64,000 nt of DNA from Campylobacter sp. CN_NE2 (GTDB taxonomy: Bacteria > Campylobacterota > Campylobacteria > Campylobacterales > Campylobacteraceae), in assembly GCF_027797465.1 (NCBI RefSeq), contig NZ_CP115608.1, positions 248,001-312,000 on the forward strand, read 5' to 3'. The notes beneath the pieces are model-generated. The model worked only from the letters and a program-made list of their open reading frames with translations, searched no databases and was not told where the DNA came from. Below are positions 16,579-25,447 of the stretch, piece after piece. Position 1 is the stretch's first letter. Each line of letters opens with the position of its first letter. The translations under genes and the position numbers were made by a program.

Positions 16579-17613
16579 ATGTTTAAATTTTTAAAAATTT
16601 TACTATTTTTTGCGTTATTTCTAAATGCAAATGATACAAATTTAAAGGCAGGAAATATGGCAAATTTAAATCAAAATTTAAAAGAAATTTACCTAGCAGG
16701 TGGCTGTTTTTGGGGTATGGAAGGCTATTTTAAGCAAGTAAAAGGCGTAGTGGAAAGCGAAGTAGGCTATGCAAATGGCAAGAGCGAAAAAACGGATTAT
16801 TATTCGCTCAAAAATACAGATCACGCAGAAACTCTAAAAATCAAATTTGATGAAAATGTGGTTGCGTTTGCCGAGATTTTAGAGCATTTTTTTAGAGTGA
16901 TTGACCCAACGAGCGTCGATAAACAGGGCAATGATGTCGGCAGGCAGTATCGCACAGGGATTTACTACACAGATGAGAGTGATAAGGAATTTTTGCAAAA
17001 TTTCATTGCTATAAAGCAAAAAAAATATAAGGAAAAAATCGCCGTCGAGATCTTGCCGTTAAAAAATTATGCCAAAGCAGAAGAGTATCATCAAGATTAT
17101 TTGGGGAAAAATCCAAATGGATATTGTCATATCGACCTAAATTTAGCGACCAAACCACTTTATGATGAGAGTAAATTTACGCTTCCTAGCCATGAAGAGT
17201 TGAAAGCGACTTTAAATCCTTTGCAGTTTGCCGTGACGCAAGAAAAAGCGACCGAACGCCCATATACGAGCGAATTTGATAAATTGAGTGCAAAAGGCAT
17301 TTATATCGATGTCGTCACGAAAAAACCGCTTTTTAGCTCGACGGATAAATTCGACGCAGGGTGCGGGTGGCCGAGCTTTTCAAAGCCCATAACTACGGAT
17401 GCTTTGAATTATGCAAACGACACTAGCCACGGCATGGTGCGAACAGAAGTAACTTCTAGGCTCGGAGATAGCCATTTAGGGCATGTTTTTAATGACGGCA
17501 TAAAAGAAAAAGGCGGTCTTAGATACTGCATAAACGGCGCTTCGCTCGAATTTGTTCCGCTTGAAAAAATGCAAGAGCTTGGATACGGCGAGTATATCCC
17601 GTATGTAAAATAA
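16579..17613 (+). CDS. msrAB: Secreted methionine sulfoxide reductase MsrA-MsrB fusion
   Basis: 344 aa. An N-terminal signal peptide (core 5-15, ending FLNAND) directs it to the periplasm. The MsrA domain has the catalytic Cys43 in GGCFWGMEG and reduces Met-S-oxide; the MsrB domain has DAGCGWPSF and the catalytic Cys317 in RYCINGAS for Met-R-oxide. The order A-B without an N-terminal thioredoxin-like domain is a known form. The MsrB part lacks the four zinc cysteines (zinc-free class). It repairs oxidised methionines in envelope proteins. Confidence 0.95.
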   Translation: MFKFLKILLFFALFLNANDTNLKAGNMANLNQNLKEIYLAGGCFWGMEGYFKQVKGVVESEVGYANGKSEKTDYYSLKNTDHAETLKIKFDENVVAFAEILEHFFRVIDPTSVDKQGNDVGRQYRTGIYYTDESDKEFLQNFIAIKQKKYKEKIAVEILPLKNYAKAEEYHQDYLGKNPNGYCHIDLNLATKPLYDESKFTLPSHEELKATLNPLQFAVTQEKATERPYTSEFDKLSAKGIYIDVVTKKPLFSSTDKFDAGCGWPSFSKPITTDALNYANDTSHGMVRTEVTSRLGDSHLGHVFNDGIKEKGGLRYCINGASLEFVPLEKMQELGYGEYIPYVK

Positions 17614-17670
17614 ATTTTTTGATATTTAAAATCATAAAGTCAATGAAATTTAATAAAATGGCAAACAAAG

Positions 17671-17701
17671 AATTTATCGCCCGAGAGTAGGGCGATAAAT
17701 T
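17671..17701. terminator. Bidirectional terminator between msrAB and ftsZ
   Basis: Perfect 12-bp stem AATTTATCGCCC / GGGCGATAAATT with loop GAGAGTA, centred between the two convergent genes. Confidence 0.75.
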
Positions 17702-17727
17702 TATCCAAGGAGAATTTGTAGGATTTA

Positions 17728-18852
17728 TTAATCCATTTTGTTTCTTAAATATGACGGCTCTTCAAGCTCATCGTAAGCGTTATCAAAATCGCTACCGCTT
17801 ACTTTTCTTCGTAGTTGAGAAAATCTTTCTTGTCTAATGCTGTTTAAATCCTTACTGGGCTCGTCTTTTTCGACGCTTTCGTTACCAAAACCTGTTGCGA
17901 TTAAAGTAACTTCAACGCGGTTGTTATCCATATTTACATCGCTTGTAGTTCCAAAAATAATTGCCGCATCTTCATGCGCTGCATCTCTAATGATTTGCAT
18001 AGCTTCATCGATTTCAAATAGTGAGCAATCAGGGTGAAGTTTGAAATGAACTAAAACACCTCTTGAACCGTTGATTGACATATCTTCAAGAAGCGGTGAT
18101 TGGATAGCATTTTGCACAGCTTCTTTGGCTGCATTTTCGCCTTCTGCTTTGCCTACGCCCATAAGAGCTAGGCCTCTGTGTGTCATTACCATTTTAACAT
18201 CGGCAAAATCGACATTTATATCGCTATCTCCGCTTTCAATGATAACAGAAGTCATACCTGAAACGGCCTGTGTTAGAACACTATCGACCATTTTGAAAGC
18301 TTCTTTAAATCCTGCTTTTTTATCTACTAGGCTTAATAATTTTTGATTTGGAATTACAATAATAGAATCGCACTCTTTTTTAAGTTCGGCGATACCTTCT
18401 TGTGCTAGGCGCATTCTTTTGTTGCCTTCGAAACTAAACGGAGTAGTAACAACGCCGATTGTTAGAGCTTTTTGCTCTTTTGCGGCTCTTGCTATGACAG
18501 GAGCTGCCCCTGTGCCTGTGCCGCCACCAAGTCCTGCACTAACAAAGACAACATCGGCACCGCTTAAAGCATCTTTTATGTCTTCATAACTTTCTTCTGC
18601 TGCTGCTTTGCCGACTTCCGGGTCCATACCGGCACCAAGTCCGTTATTTCCAAGTTGAATTTTGAGTTTTACACTAGATCCGTTCAGTGCTTGTTTATCG
18701 GTATTTGCGACAATCAAATCAACTTTGTCGCTATTTTCCATAGTGCGGACTATGTGATTTATCATATTTCCGCCGCCACCGCCTGCACCGATAATCTTAA
18801 TCTCGGCACTAAAAACAGGTTTTTTCTTTTCTGCTATACTATAACCTTGCAT
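17728..18852 (-). CDS. ftsZ: Cell division GTPase FtsZ
   Basis: 374 aa tubulin homologue forming the division ring. Visible: N-terminal GAGGGGGNMINHIV, the tubulin signature GGGTGTGAAPV near residue 108, and TTPFSFEGNKR. The C-terminal tail ends EEPSYLRNKMD, the conserved peptide (D/E-x-PxxLR) that binds FtsA. Follows ftsA with a 15-base gap; last gene of ppiD-ftsA-ftsZ. Confidence 0.98.
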   Translation of the reverse strand: MQGYSIAEKKKPVFSAEIKIIGAGGGGGNMINHIVRTMENSDKVDLIVANTDKQALNGSSVKLKIQLGNNGLGAGMDPEVGKAAAEESYEDIKDALSGADVVFVSAGLGGGTGTGAAPVIARAAKEQKALTIGVVTTPFSFEGNKRMRLAQEGIAELKKECDSIIVIPNQKLLSLVDKKAGFKEAFKMVDSVLTQAVSGMTSVIIESGDSDINVDFADVKMVMTHRGLALMGVGKAEGENAAKEAVQNAIQSPLLEDMSINGSRGVLVHFKLHPDCSLFEIDEAMQIIRDAAHEDAAIIFGTTSDVNMDNNRVEVTLIATGFGNESVEKDEPSKDLNSIRQERFSQLRRKVSGSDFDNAYDELEEPSYLRNKMD

Positions 18853-18867
18853 AAAATCTCTCCTTGG

Positions 18868-20226
18868 TTAAAATAGTTGTTTTATGTAATTCCAAAATTT
18901 TTTCAAAACATTTGGTTCAGGAAGTTTTGGTAAAGTCATATCATTTTTGTCCATACCAACTCCGACTTCAACTCGTTTGCCGTTTTCATTGTCGATTGCC
19001 GTTGCAATCTCTTTTGCGTAAATATCGTTTGAATTTGACGGCTTGATAACTTCATCTTTATAACGAAGTTCGCCGTTTGAATCGATTTCATAAGGTGTAA
19101 ATTCGCCAAATCCATACAAACAAAGACCGATAGCACAAGAATTTGCTCCGTCTTTTGCTATTTCATAAAGTCCGCTAACATTTCTTGGTCTTGCAACTCT
19201 GATAGAAATGCTATCAAAGATTGCCATTGCAAGTTCTCTAACATCATCTAGCTTTGTCATACCGCCTGTTAGGACGATTCCCGCACCGATTTTATCTTTA
19301 TATCCGCTTTCATCAAGTTTTTTAGCCAAAAACATCAAAGTCTCTTCAATGCGCGAGAAAATAACATTTGTTATAATTTCTAAACTAACACTGTGAGTGC
19401 TTTCATCTTCGCCAAGAACGGGAAGTTCTATCTCTCTTTTGCCTTCATCGATTAAATCGGCATAAGATAGTTTTATCTCTTCGGCGTATGGAAGCGGTGT
19501 GTGAATCGCTTTTGATAAGTCGTTAGTTATGTTAGTAGAGCCGATAAGTAAAACATCATTATATCGAAGCGAATTTCCTAAATGCACAACCATATCGCAA
19601 GTTGCGCCACCCATATCGATTAGTGCAACACCAAGCTCTTTTTCATCTTTACTAAGGGTTGAAATAGCCGAAGCATAGCCTGAAAGAACGATATTATCGA
19701 TTTTTATTCCTGCCATTTCGACAGATTTGGTTAAATTTTTAACAGAACTTTCAGGAACAATAACGATATGAGTGGAAACTTCAAGTCTGTTTCCGCTCAT
19801 ACCCAAAGGATCTTCTATGTGGTCTTGCTCATCAACTTTAAAATCATAAGGTAAAATGTGAAGTTTGACATAATCATTTGGAACATTTGCGTTGTGTTCT
19901 GCCATTTGCATAGCTCGTTTGATTTCTGTTATGCCGATTTCATGATCAGGAACGCTTATAATGCCTTGTGATGGAACACTTTTTGTATAGGCACCGGAAA
20001 TCGAAACTATAACCTTATCGTATCTGCGTCCTGCGCTCTTTACGGCGTCATTAACTGCATGTTTTATAGAGTTTGCAGCTTGTTCGATATTTGTGATAAT
20101 GCCTTTTTTTACGCCGTATGTCTTAGCCTTGCCCATACCACAAACTGCTAAATTTTCATCTTTTTTTGCAATAATGGCACGAATTTCGACAGAGCCTATG
20201 TCAAGCCCTAAAATATACTCACTCAC
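18868..20226 (-). CDS. ftsA: Cell division protein FtsA
   Basis: 452 aa actin-fold protein that tethers FtsZ to the membrane. ATP-binding motifs GLDIGSVEIRAI, IDMGGATCDMVV and VLTGGMTKLDDV are present, with the 1C domain around KKGIITNIEQA. The extreme C-terminus VLKKFWNYIKQLF is the amphipathic membrane-targeting helix. Start overlaps the ppiD 3' end by 8 bases. Confidence 0.97.
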   Translation of the reverse strand: MSEYILGLDIGSVEIRAIIAKKDENLAVCGMGKAKTYGVKKGIITNIEQAANSIKHAVNDAVKSAGRRYDKVIVSISGAYTKSVPSQGIISVPDHEIGITEIKRAMQMAEHNANVPNDYVKLHILPYDFKVDEQDHIEDPLGMSGNRLEVSTHIVIVPESSVKNLTKSVEMAGIKIDNIVLSGYASAISTLSKDEKELGVALIDMGGATCDMVVHLGNSLRYNDVLLIGSTNITNDLSKAIHTPLPYAEEIKLSYADLIDEGKREIELPVLGEDESTHSVSLEIITNVIFSRIEETLMFLAKKLDESGYKDKIGAGIVLTGGMTKLDDVRELAMAIFDSISIRVARPRNVSGLYEIAKDGANSCAIGLCLYGFGEFTPYEIDSNGELRYKDEVIKPSNSNDIYAKEIATAIDNENGKRVEVGVGMDKNDMTLPKLPEPNVLKKFWNYIKQLF

Positions 20227-21679
20227 TATCTCTACCTTTATAAAATCTTTCTATTTTGTATCTTTTTTGAAGAGATTTTAATAAATCATTTTGCAATGCA
20301 GAATTCATCATATACGAAGCTTCGCCTTTGAGTGCATCTTTGTATTGTGAAATTTGCTCCGTATCGGGAAATTTTTGTTCTGTTATTTTATAGGCTATTG
20401 CTTTATCGCCAAAAATAGTATAGCCTTCTTTTTTGTTGTTAGAAAAAACATCGTTTAAAAGCATAGCAAATTCAAAATCTGCTAACTCACTAACGCTGTT
20501 TGCGCTATCTCTTGCGATAAAACCTATATCTTTGCCCTTAAAATTCTTTAACGCTTCTTCGGCTTTTTGTTTTAATAATTCTTCTTTCTTTTCTACGATA
20601 AAATCATCTTCTGCCATAGTTTTGGCTTGTTCAAATTCCATAACTTTTGGTTCGTTGATTTTTGTTATTTTAGCTATTAAATTTCCACCGTTATACTCAA
20701 AAGGTTTGATAAATTCGCCTATTTTAGCATTTTCTAACTCACTAACAGGAAAATTTTCATCACTAACAACCATTTTGTTATCAGTGGCTATGCTACCTTT
20801 TTTTACATTTAGATATGTTTTTACGGCTTCGTCTTTATTAAATTCAACTAAATAATCAGCTAAAACGCTATCTTTTGCTTCTTCAAAACTTTTTAGCGTA
20901 TCATCTTCGTTTCTATAAGTAGTTTTGTGTGCTTCAAAAAACTCATTTAGCGTTTTATCATCGATTTGTGTTGTTTGCGGTGCGACAAAAAGCGTATCAA
21001 GTTCATAAGTTTGTTTTGTCATATAGTTGCTTTTGTGTTCTTCCCAAAATTTCATAAGTTCGTCGTTATTAACAGTTATGTTTTCATCACTTTGTTTGAC
21101 GACTTCAATACTTAATCTATCTTGAATAAGGCTTGAAGAAAGAAATGCTTCTAGCGCAGTATCAGTAGGCTCGTAAGAAATTCCTTCCATTAGCTTTTGC
21201 AAAACTATCGTTTTTTCTAAATTCTTTTCAAATTCAGCCGTTGTTATGCCTAAATTTTTAATCGCTTGTGAGTAAAGCTGTTTGTTAAATTTATTATCGA
21301 CTTGAAATTCTGGTGCTGTAACTATATATTTTGCGATGTCTTCTTTGGTAGCTTTTATGCCTAAATCTTTTGCAAAATTTAAAAGCAAAGCTTCTTGGAT
21401 TAGATTTGAAGCAGCTATTTCATCAAGGTGCATTTCGTTTGCTTTTTCTTGTGTAAATCCTTCGCTTGTCGAACTAAAATATGAATAAAGCTCTCTATAT
21501 TTGGTATTTAATTCTTGATTGCTGATTTTTATGTCGCCGACTTTTGCGATTGCGCCAGCTCTGTTTTTGTTATAATCATAAGCTCCCCAGCCGACAAATC
21601 CGGCTCCCACAAATGCGATTGTGCTTATCCAGATTGTAGGTATGAGCGACTTTTTATGCTTTTGCATCCAATTTATCAT
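20219..21679 (-). CDS. PpiD/SurA-type periplasmic chaperone
   Basis: 486 aa, equivalent in position to Cj0694 of C. jejuni. A cytosolic MINWMQKHKKSLIP start, one TM helix (about 12-31), then a periplasmic SurA_N-like helical domain (from AKVGDIKISNQELNTKY) and a large middle part with weak similarity to parvulin rotamase. This is the SurA_N_3/PpiD layout: an inner-membrane anchored chaperone assisting exported proteins at SecYEG. I do not see a strong parvulin active site, so isomerase activity is uncertain. Upstream lies an unusual ACTAAC array. Confidence 0.85.
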   Translation of the reverse strand: MINWMQKHKKSLIPTIWISTIAFVGAGFVGWGAYDYNKNRAGAIAKVGDIKISNQELNTKYRELYSYFSSTSEGFTQEKANEMHLDEIAASNLIQEALLLNFAKDLGIKATKEDIAKYIVTAPEFQVDNKFNKQLYSQAIKNLGITTAEFEKNLEKTIVLQKLMEGISYEPTDTALEAFLSSSLIQDRLSIEVVKQSDENITVNNDELMKFWEEHKSNYMTKQTYELDTLFVAPQTTQIDDKTLNEFFEAHKTTYRNEDDTLKSFEEAKDSVLADYLVEFNKDEAVKTYLNVKKGSIATDNKMVVSDENFPVSELENAKIGEFIKPFEYNGGNLIAKITKINEPKVMEFEQAKTMAEDDFIVEKKEELLKQKAEEALKNFKGKDIGFIARDSANSVSELADFEFAMLLNDVFSNNKKEGYTIFGDKAIAYKITEQKFPDTEQISQYKDALKGEASYMMNSALQNDLLKSLQKRYKIERFYKGRDSE

Positions 21680-21690
21680 TGAAATCCTTT

Positions 21691-21808
21691 ACTAACTTCT
21701 AACTAACAAAAATTGCCATAATTATACTAACATAAAACTTATGTAATGCTGAAAAATTCGGTATTTTGTAATGAATTTACTAACAAATTGTTAGTAAATT
21801 TAACTAAC
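21691..21808. promoter_or_regulatory. Array of six ACTAAC/GTTAGT hexamers upstream of ppiD-ftsA-ftsZ
   Basis: ACTAAC occurs at 21691, 21702, 21726, 21779 and 21803 and its complement GTTAGT at 21790. Two of them form the inverted repeat AATTTACTAAC / GTTAGTAAATT (21774-21800), which may also be a terminator of the upstream aldolase-like gene. Six copies in 118 bases suggests a regulator array; no known factor is assigned. Confidence 0.45.
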
Positions 21809-21814
21809 AAAAAA

Positions 21815-22384
21815 CTAATTTTGACTTAAATTTAGTAATTTGCAACTATTTTCCAAAAGTGCGATTTTTTTGGCTAACGCACTAGCAGTTCTTGCATACG
21901 CATACACGCCATATCCACGGATAATCATAATATCGCTGTTTTCATCAAGCATATATTTATAAACTTCGTGCGGGGCTCGTTCATACCAATCTTCAAAATT
22001 TTTAGGGTCATAAATTTCGATTTTTTTGAATTTCATAAAACTAAAATAATCTTTTGGAATTATAAAATCATGCTCGAAAGTATATGAAACCAAATACGGC
22101 GGCATCGCATAACAAACAAATTTTGCCTCTTTTATATTTTTGTAGATATTTAAATGAATATCGGCATCCAAACTAGCTTCGTTCCAGCGATAATCCTTTT
22201 TTGTGTAAAGCAAAACCAAATCGTCTTTTTTTACGCTATCAAAAATGGTGTCTTCTTTGTTTATCATAAACTGATTTTCTTCGACTTTTGCCGAAATCGA
22301 GCCGTGAAAAATGCCAAAAAAGCTCTTTCTAAACATCGAAAGCGAAATATCTTGCAAAGTTTTATAGTAATAATCTAAATTCAT
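21815..22384 (-). CDS. Class II aldolase/adducin family protein
   Basis: 189 aa. Contains a class II aldolase/adducin-type fold: GSISAKVEENQFMINKEDTIF near the N-terminus, a degenerate middle, and MIIRGYGVYAYARTASALA near the C-terminus. The metal-binding His residues of fuculose aldolases (HxH ... H) are not obvious (the ADIHLNIY segment keeps one), so enzymatic activity is doubtful. ATG 22384 follows AAAAGGCAG; the longer frame from 22459 overlaps rsmH and is rejected. It is divergent from rsmH. Confidence 0.8.
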   Translation of the reverse strand: MNLDYYYKTLQDISLSMFRKSFFGIFHGSISAKVEENQFMINKEDTIFDSVKKDDLVLLYTKKDYRWNEASLDADIHLNIYKNIKEAKFVCYAMPPYLVSYTFEHDFIIPKDYFSFMKFKKIEIYDPKNFEDWYERAPHEVYKYMLDENSDIMIIRGYGVYAYARTASALAKKIALLENSCKLLNLSQN

Positions 22385-22446
22385 TAATCTGCCTTTTAAA
22401 TTAAATTTTGCTATTATACTAAAAAAAGAAAAATTAGGGGTTAAAT

Positions 22447-23370
22447 TTGCAAATTCCACATATTCCGGTTTTGTATAACGAAGTTTTGGAAGTTTTTAAA
22501 AGCGTAGAAAATGGCGTTATAATCGACTGCACTTTGGGTTATGGTGGTCATAGTAGCGGAATTTTAAAATCAAATCCAAATGTGAATTTGATCGCTTGTG
22601 ATAGGGACGACGAAGCTATCTCTTTTTCAAAAAATCGTTTGAGCGAATTTGGAGATAGAGTTCAAATTTTCAAAAGTAATTTTTCGCAAATTTTAAATTT
22701 AATCGATACAAATTCGGTGCGTGGCATTTTAGCTGACATCGGCGTTTCATCGCTTCAAATCGATAAAAACGAACGCGGTTTTGGTTTGCAAAGCGACGAG
22801 CTAGATATGCGTATGGATAAAACTAGTGAAAAAGATGCCAAATTCGTGGTAAATTCATACTCAAAAGATGAACTAACAAGAATTTTTAACGAATACGGCG
22901 AGTTAGCAAATTCGCATAAGATTGCCGATAAAATCGTGGCTTATCGCACTAACAAAACAATAACAAGCGCAAAAGAGTTAGTTAGTATCATAGGGGATAA
23001 AAGCGTAAAAGGGCGAAGTGTGAGCGAAGCGACTTTGGTTTTTCAAGCCATTCGCATAGAAGTCAATGACGAACTAGCAGAGCTAACAAATTTACTAAAT
23101 TCAATCGAAAATTCAAAGATAAATAAAGCAAAAGTCGCTATAATCTCATTTCACTCACTAGAAGATAGGATTGTGAAAAATCGCTTCAAAAAATGGGAAA
23201 AAAACTGTGTTTGCCCTGATTTTTTTATCAAATGCGAATGTGGCGGTAACCACGCGCTTGGGCGAATTTTGAGTAAAAAAGCGATCACAGCTAGCAAAGA
23301 TGAGTTAATGGCAAATTCTCGCGCAAGTAGCGCTAAGATGAGAGTTTTTGAGATAGATAGAAAGGCATAA
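22447..23370 (+). CDS. rsmH: 16S rRNA m4C1402 methyltransferase RsmH
   Basis: 307 aa SAM-dependent methyltransferase (MraW). Starts IPHIPVLYNEVLE and has the SAM motif DCTLGYGGHSSGIL, LADIGVSSLQID, DMRMD and FHSLEDRIVK. TTG start at 22447 with AGGGG 6 bases upstream. A CxC...CxCGG cluster (CVCPDFFIKCECGGNH) is typical of the family. It leads a two-gene unit with an FtsL-like protein. Confidence 0.96.
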   Translation: MQIPHIPVLYNEVLEVFKSVENGVIIDCTLGYGGHSSGILKSNPNVNLIACDRDDEAISFSKNRLSEFGDRVQIFKSNFSQILNLIDTNSVRGILADIGVSSLQIDKNERGFGLQSDELDMRMDKTSEKDAKFVVNSYSKDELTRIFNEYGELANSHKIADKIVAYRTNKTITSAKELVSIIGDKSVKGRSVSEATLVFQAIRIEVNDELAELTNLLNSIENSKINKAKVAIISFHSLEDRIVKNRFKKWEKNCVCPDFFIKCECGGNHALGRILSKKAITASKDELMANSRASSAKMRVFEIDRKA

Positions 23371-23688
23371 ATGGAGCAAAAACCGCTTTTTGGTTTTAAC
23401 GAAAAAGACGAAATCGTCCTAAATTTCGACAACGAAATCAAAAAAACCAAAGAAATACCATTTTACACGCTGTTAAAAGTGTGGATAGTGATGATGATCT
23501 TTTTCTTTTTGACCGTGCCTGTTGTGTATATCAGAAACGAAATTTACTACATAAGTCGCGATATAGCCGAGCTTCGAAGCAAACACGAAGTTTTGCTCGA
23601 AGAAAATAGAGCGCTTAAAAATAGTATAGAACTTTTGCGTTTTAAAAACGAAATTTTGGACTCATTTAGCGTAGAAAACGGGAAGTAA
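23371..23688 (+). CDS. FtsL-like small bitopic membrane protein
   Basis: 105 aa. A cytosolic N-terminus, one TM helix (about 34-52), then a coiled coil (about 62-95) with heptad pattern. Size, topology and position directly after rsmH (0-base gap) match FtsL, which forms a complex with FtsB and FtsQ at the division site; sequence similarity is too low to prove it. Equivalent to Cj0692c by synteny. Confidence 0.75.
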   Translation: MEQKPLFGFNEKDEIVLNFDNEIKKTKEIPFYTLLKVWIVMMIFFFLTVPVVYIRNEIYYISRDIAELRSKHEVLLEENRALKNSIELLRFKNEILDSFSVENGK

Positions 23689-23748
23689 GTTTTTTTTGAA
23701 ATCTTACTTTGTTTTTCATATAAAAATTTGGTTTATTAAATTTTGTTA

Positions 23749-24612
23749 TTAAAAAATTGAATACCTTTTCGGCAAATCATCTATATTTATATTTTTTTGT
23801 AAAAAATATTTTTTAACTTCATAATAAATTTCATTATTATACAAATGGAGCATAAAATACCTATGCGATAACAAAGCACCATAGGCATAACTAGTAAAAA
23901 TTCCGTCTGAAATTCTAATAAATGAAAATACTCTAAATCCTTTTAAGCTCTTATTTAATAATAAATGAAAAAATAATTTAATTAATAAATTTGTAAGATA
24001 AAAAAATATCGAAAAAGGTATAATGATTTTTGGCATTGCTATAATAAGGAGCAACAAAACACAAAAATGCACTGCGTTATACACAAACGACGAATCATAT
24101 CCAATTGAAGAGTATGAAAAATATGGCTTAGAGAGCTCTTCTAATGAAATTTCAATTTGCCTTTTAACTACTCCATTATCTACAAATTGAATAAATCTGT
24201 TTGCAAACACTATCTCAAATGAATTTAACTTAACCACCCATAAATAAACAAAGGCAAAATAAAATACAACTACCATTGACAAAGGTTCAAATTTAAATGG
24301 TCTGCCATAAAAAAACATATCCCTAAAAATAACACAGCACACCCCGCCGACACAAAGGCAAATTAAATATGAACTTAAAACAAAAAATCTTTCATAATTT
24401 TTTATTATCAACGGATTTTCATCGTAATCCCTAAAATTCGGATTATTTTTCTTTTGAAATTCTAAATCTTGTTGATATTTGGCTTCTTTTTCTTCTATTT
24501 TTGGGGCTAATTTTTGCATTTTTGCTTCTAGTTTTAAAGAAGATTGCCTAGCTTTTTTGGCAAATTCTTCTTGTTCTTTTTTGCGTTTTGCAAATTCTTT
24601 CAATTTTTTCAA
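23749..24612 (-). CDS. Unrecognised membrane protein with N-terminal coiled coil
   Basis: 287 aa. A Lys/Glu-rich coiled coil (1-60), followed by hydrophobic helices at about 75-95, 103-122 and a longer pair at 183-215. Cytosolic ends are likely. No family recognised. The AT-rich codon use and position between an FtsL-like gene and repeats suggest an accessory gene. Confidence 0.7.
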   Translation of the reverse strand: MKKLKEFAKRKKEQEEFAKKARQSSLKLEAKMQKLAPKIEEKEAKYQQDLEFQKKNNPNFRDYDENPLIIKNYERFFVLSSYLICLCVGGVCCVIFRDMFFYGRPFKFEPLSMVVVFYFAFVYLWVVKLNSFEIVFANRFIQFVDNGVVKRQIEISLEELSKPYFSYSSIGYDSSFVYNAVHFCVLLLLIIAMPKIIIPFSIFFYLTNLLIKLFFHLLLNKSLKGFRVFSFIRISDGIFTSYAYGALLSHRYFMLHLYNNEIYYEVKKYFLQKNINIDDLPKRYSIF

Positions 24613-24633
24613 ATTTTATCCTTTATACTTTAC

Positions 24634-24675
24634 AAGGCACTGCGAAGTAGTAGTGTGGCAATCTCGCAATGACAA
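24634..24675 (-). repeat. Dispersed palindromic repeat, copy H
   Basis: Reads GTCATTGCGAGATTGCCACAC on the minus strand with a short CACT...AGTG inner stem. Differs from the others because GATTGCC follows the left end directly. A further TCGCAATGACAAAT half-site lies at 24704-24717. Confidence 0.65.
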
Positions 24676-24815
24676 ATAACGCAAATTCGCACCATTTCAA
24701 AAATTCGCAATGACAAATTCTAGCAAATTTAAATTCAGGTCGTATCGTCAAGCGATACGAATTTTAAAAATTTTATTGATTATTAAACGAATTTAGGAAA
24801 TTTTGGCGCAAATTC

Positions 24816-25307
24816 CTACTTTTGCACCAATTTATCCAAAACATATTTTTCCAAATCTCGCTTTGGAATTTCGTTTTTGACGGCTTCGTCGTAAATTTGC
24901 TCGACTATTTGGGAGTATTTTTCATAAGGAAAATACAAAAAGTGGTTTTCCCACGCTTTTTTGATAAGTTCGTGCGTTAGCTCTTTTCTCGCCCACGCTT
25001 TAAAGCAATCAAACCCGATAAACACAGCAGAAGTGGCGATGATAACGGCTAAAAGTGATAAATGCACATCGATTTTGGCAAAAAATGCGTGAGTTAGCAA
25101 AATGGTCGGCACCAAAATAATAAAAGCAAAAATGCCAAATAAAATATAAGATTTTCCGTAGTTAAATTTGAAATTTAGCTTTGCAGGATCTACTAGCATA
25201 CCATCGTTAAATTCAGCATTTGCTTCAAGCAAATCGCGAAATAGCACAGGCTTTTTTGATACATGAAACATTTTTTGCAAAACTAGTTTTTTTAGGTTTT
25301 TACACAT
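24816..25307 (-). CDS. Unrecognised two-TM membrane protein
   Basis: 163 aa from ATG 25307, which has AAGGAAATTTT upstream; an earlier start (25340) has no RBS. Two adjacent hydrophobic helices (about 45-68 and 73-95) between a basic N-terminus and a charged C-terminal domain. No family recognised. Confidence 0.7.
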   Translation of the reverse strand: MCKNLKKLVLQKMFHVSKKPVLFRDLLEANAEFNDGMLVDPAKLNFKFNYGKSYILFGIFAFIILVPTILLTHAFFAKIDVHLSLLAVIIATSAVFIGFDCFKAWARKELTHELIKKAWENHFLYFPYEKYSQIVEQIYDEAVKNEIPKRDLEKYVLDKLVQK

Positions 25308-25447
25308 AAAATTTCCTTGAATTTTTTGCGTATTATACAAAATTTTGTTTAAATTTATGGCTAAAAATCGTCCGAATTTGCCGATTTAAATCAATTTAAT
25401 CAATATTGAGTTAAAATTACGCAAAAATTCATTAAAAAGGATTAAAA

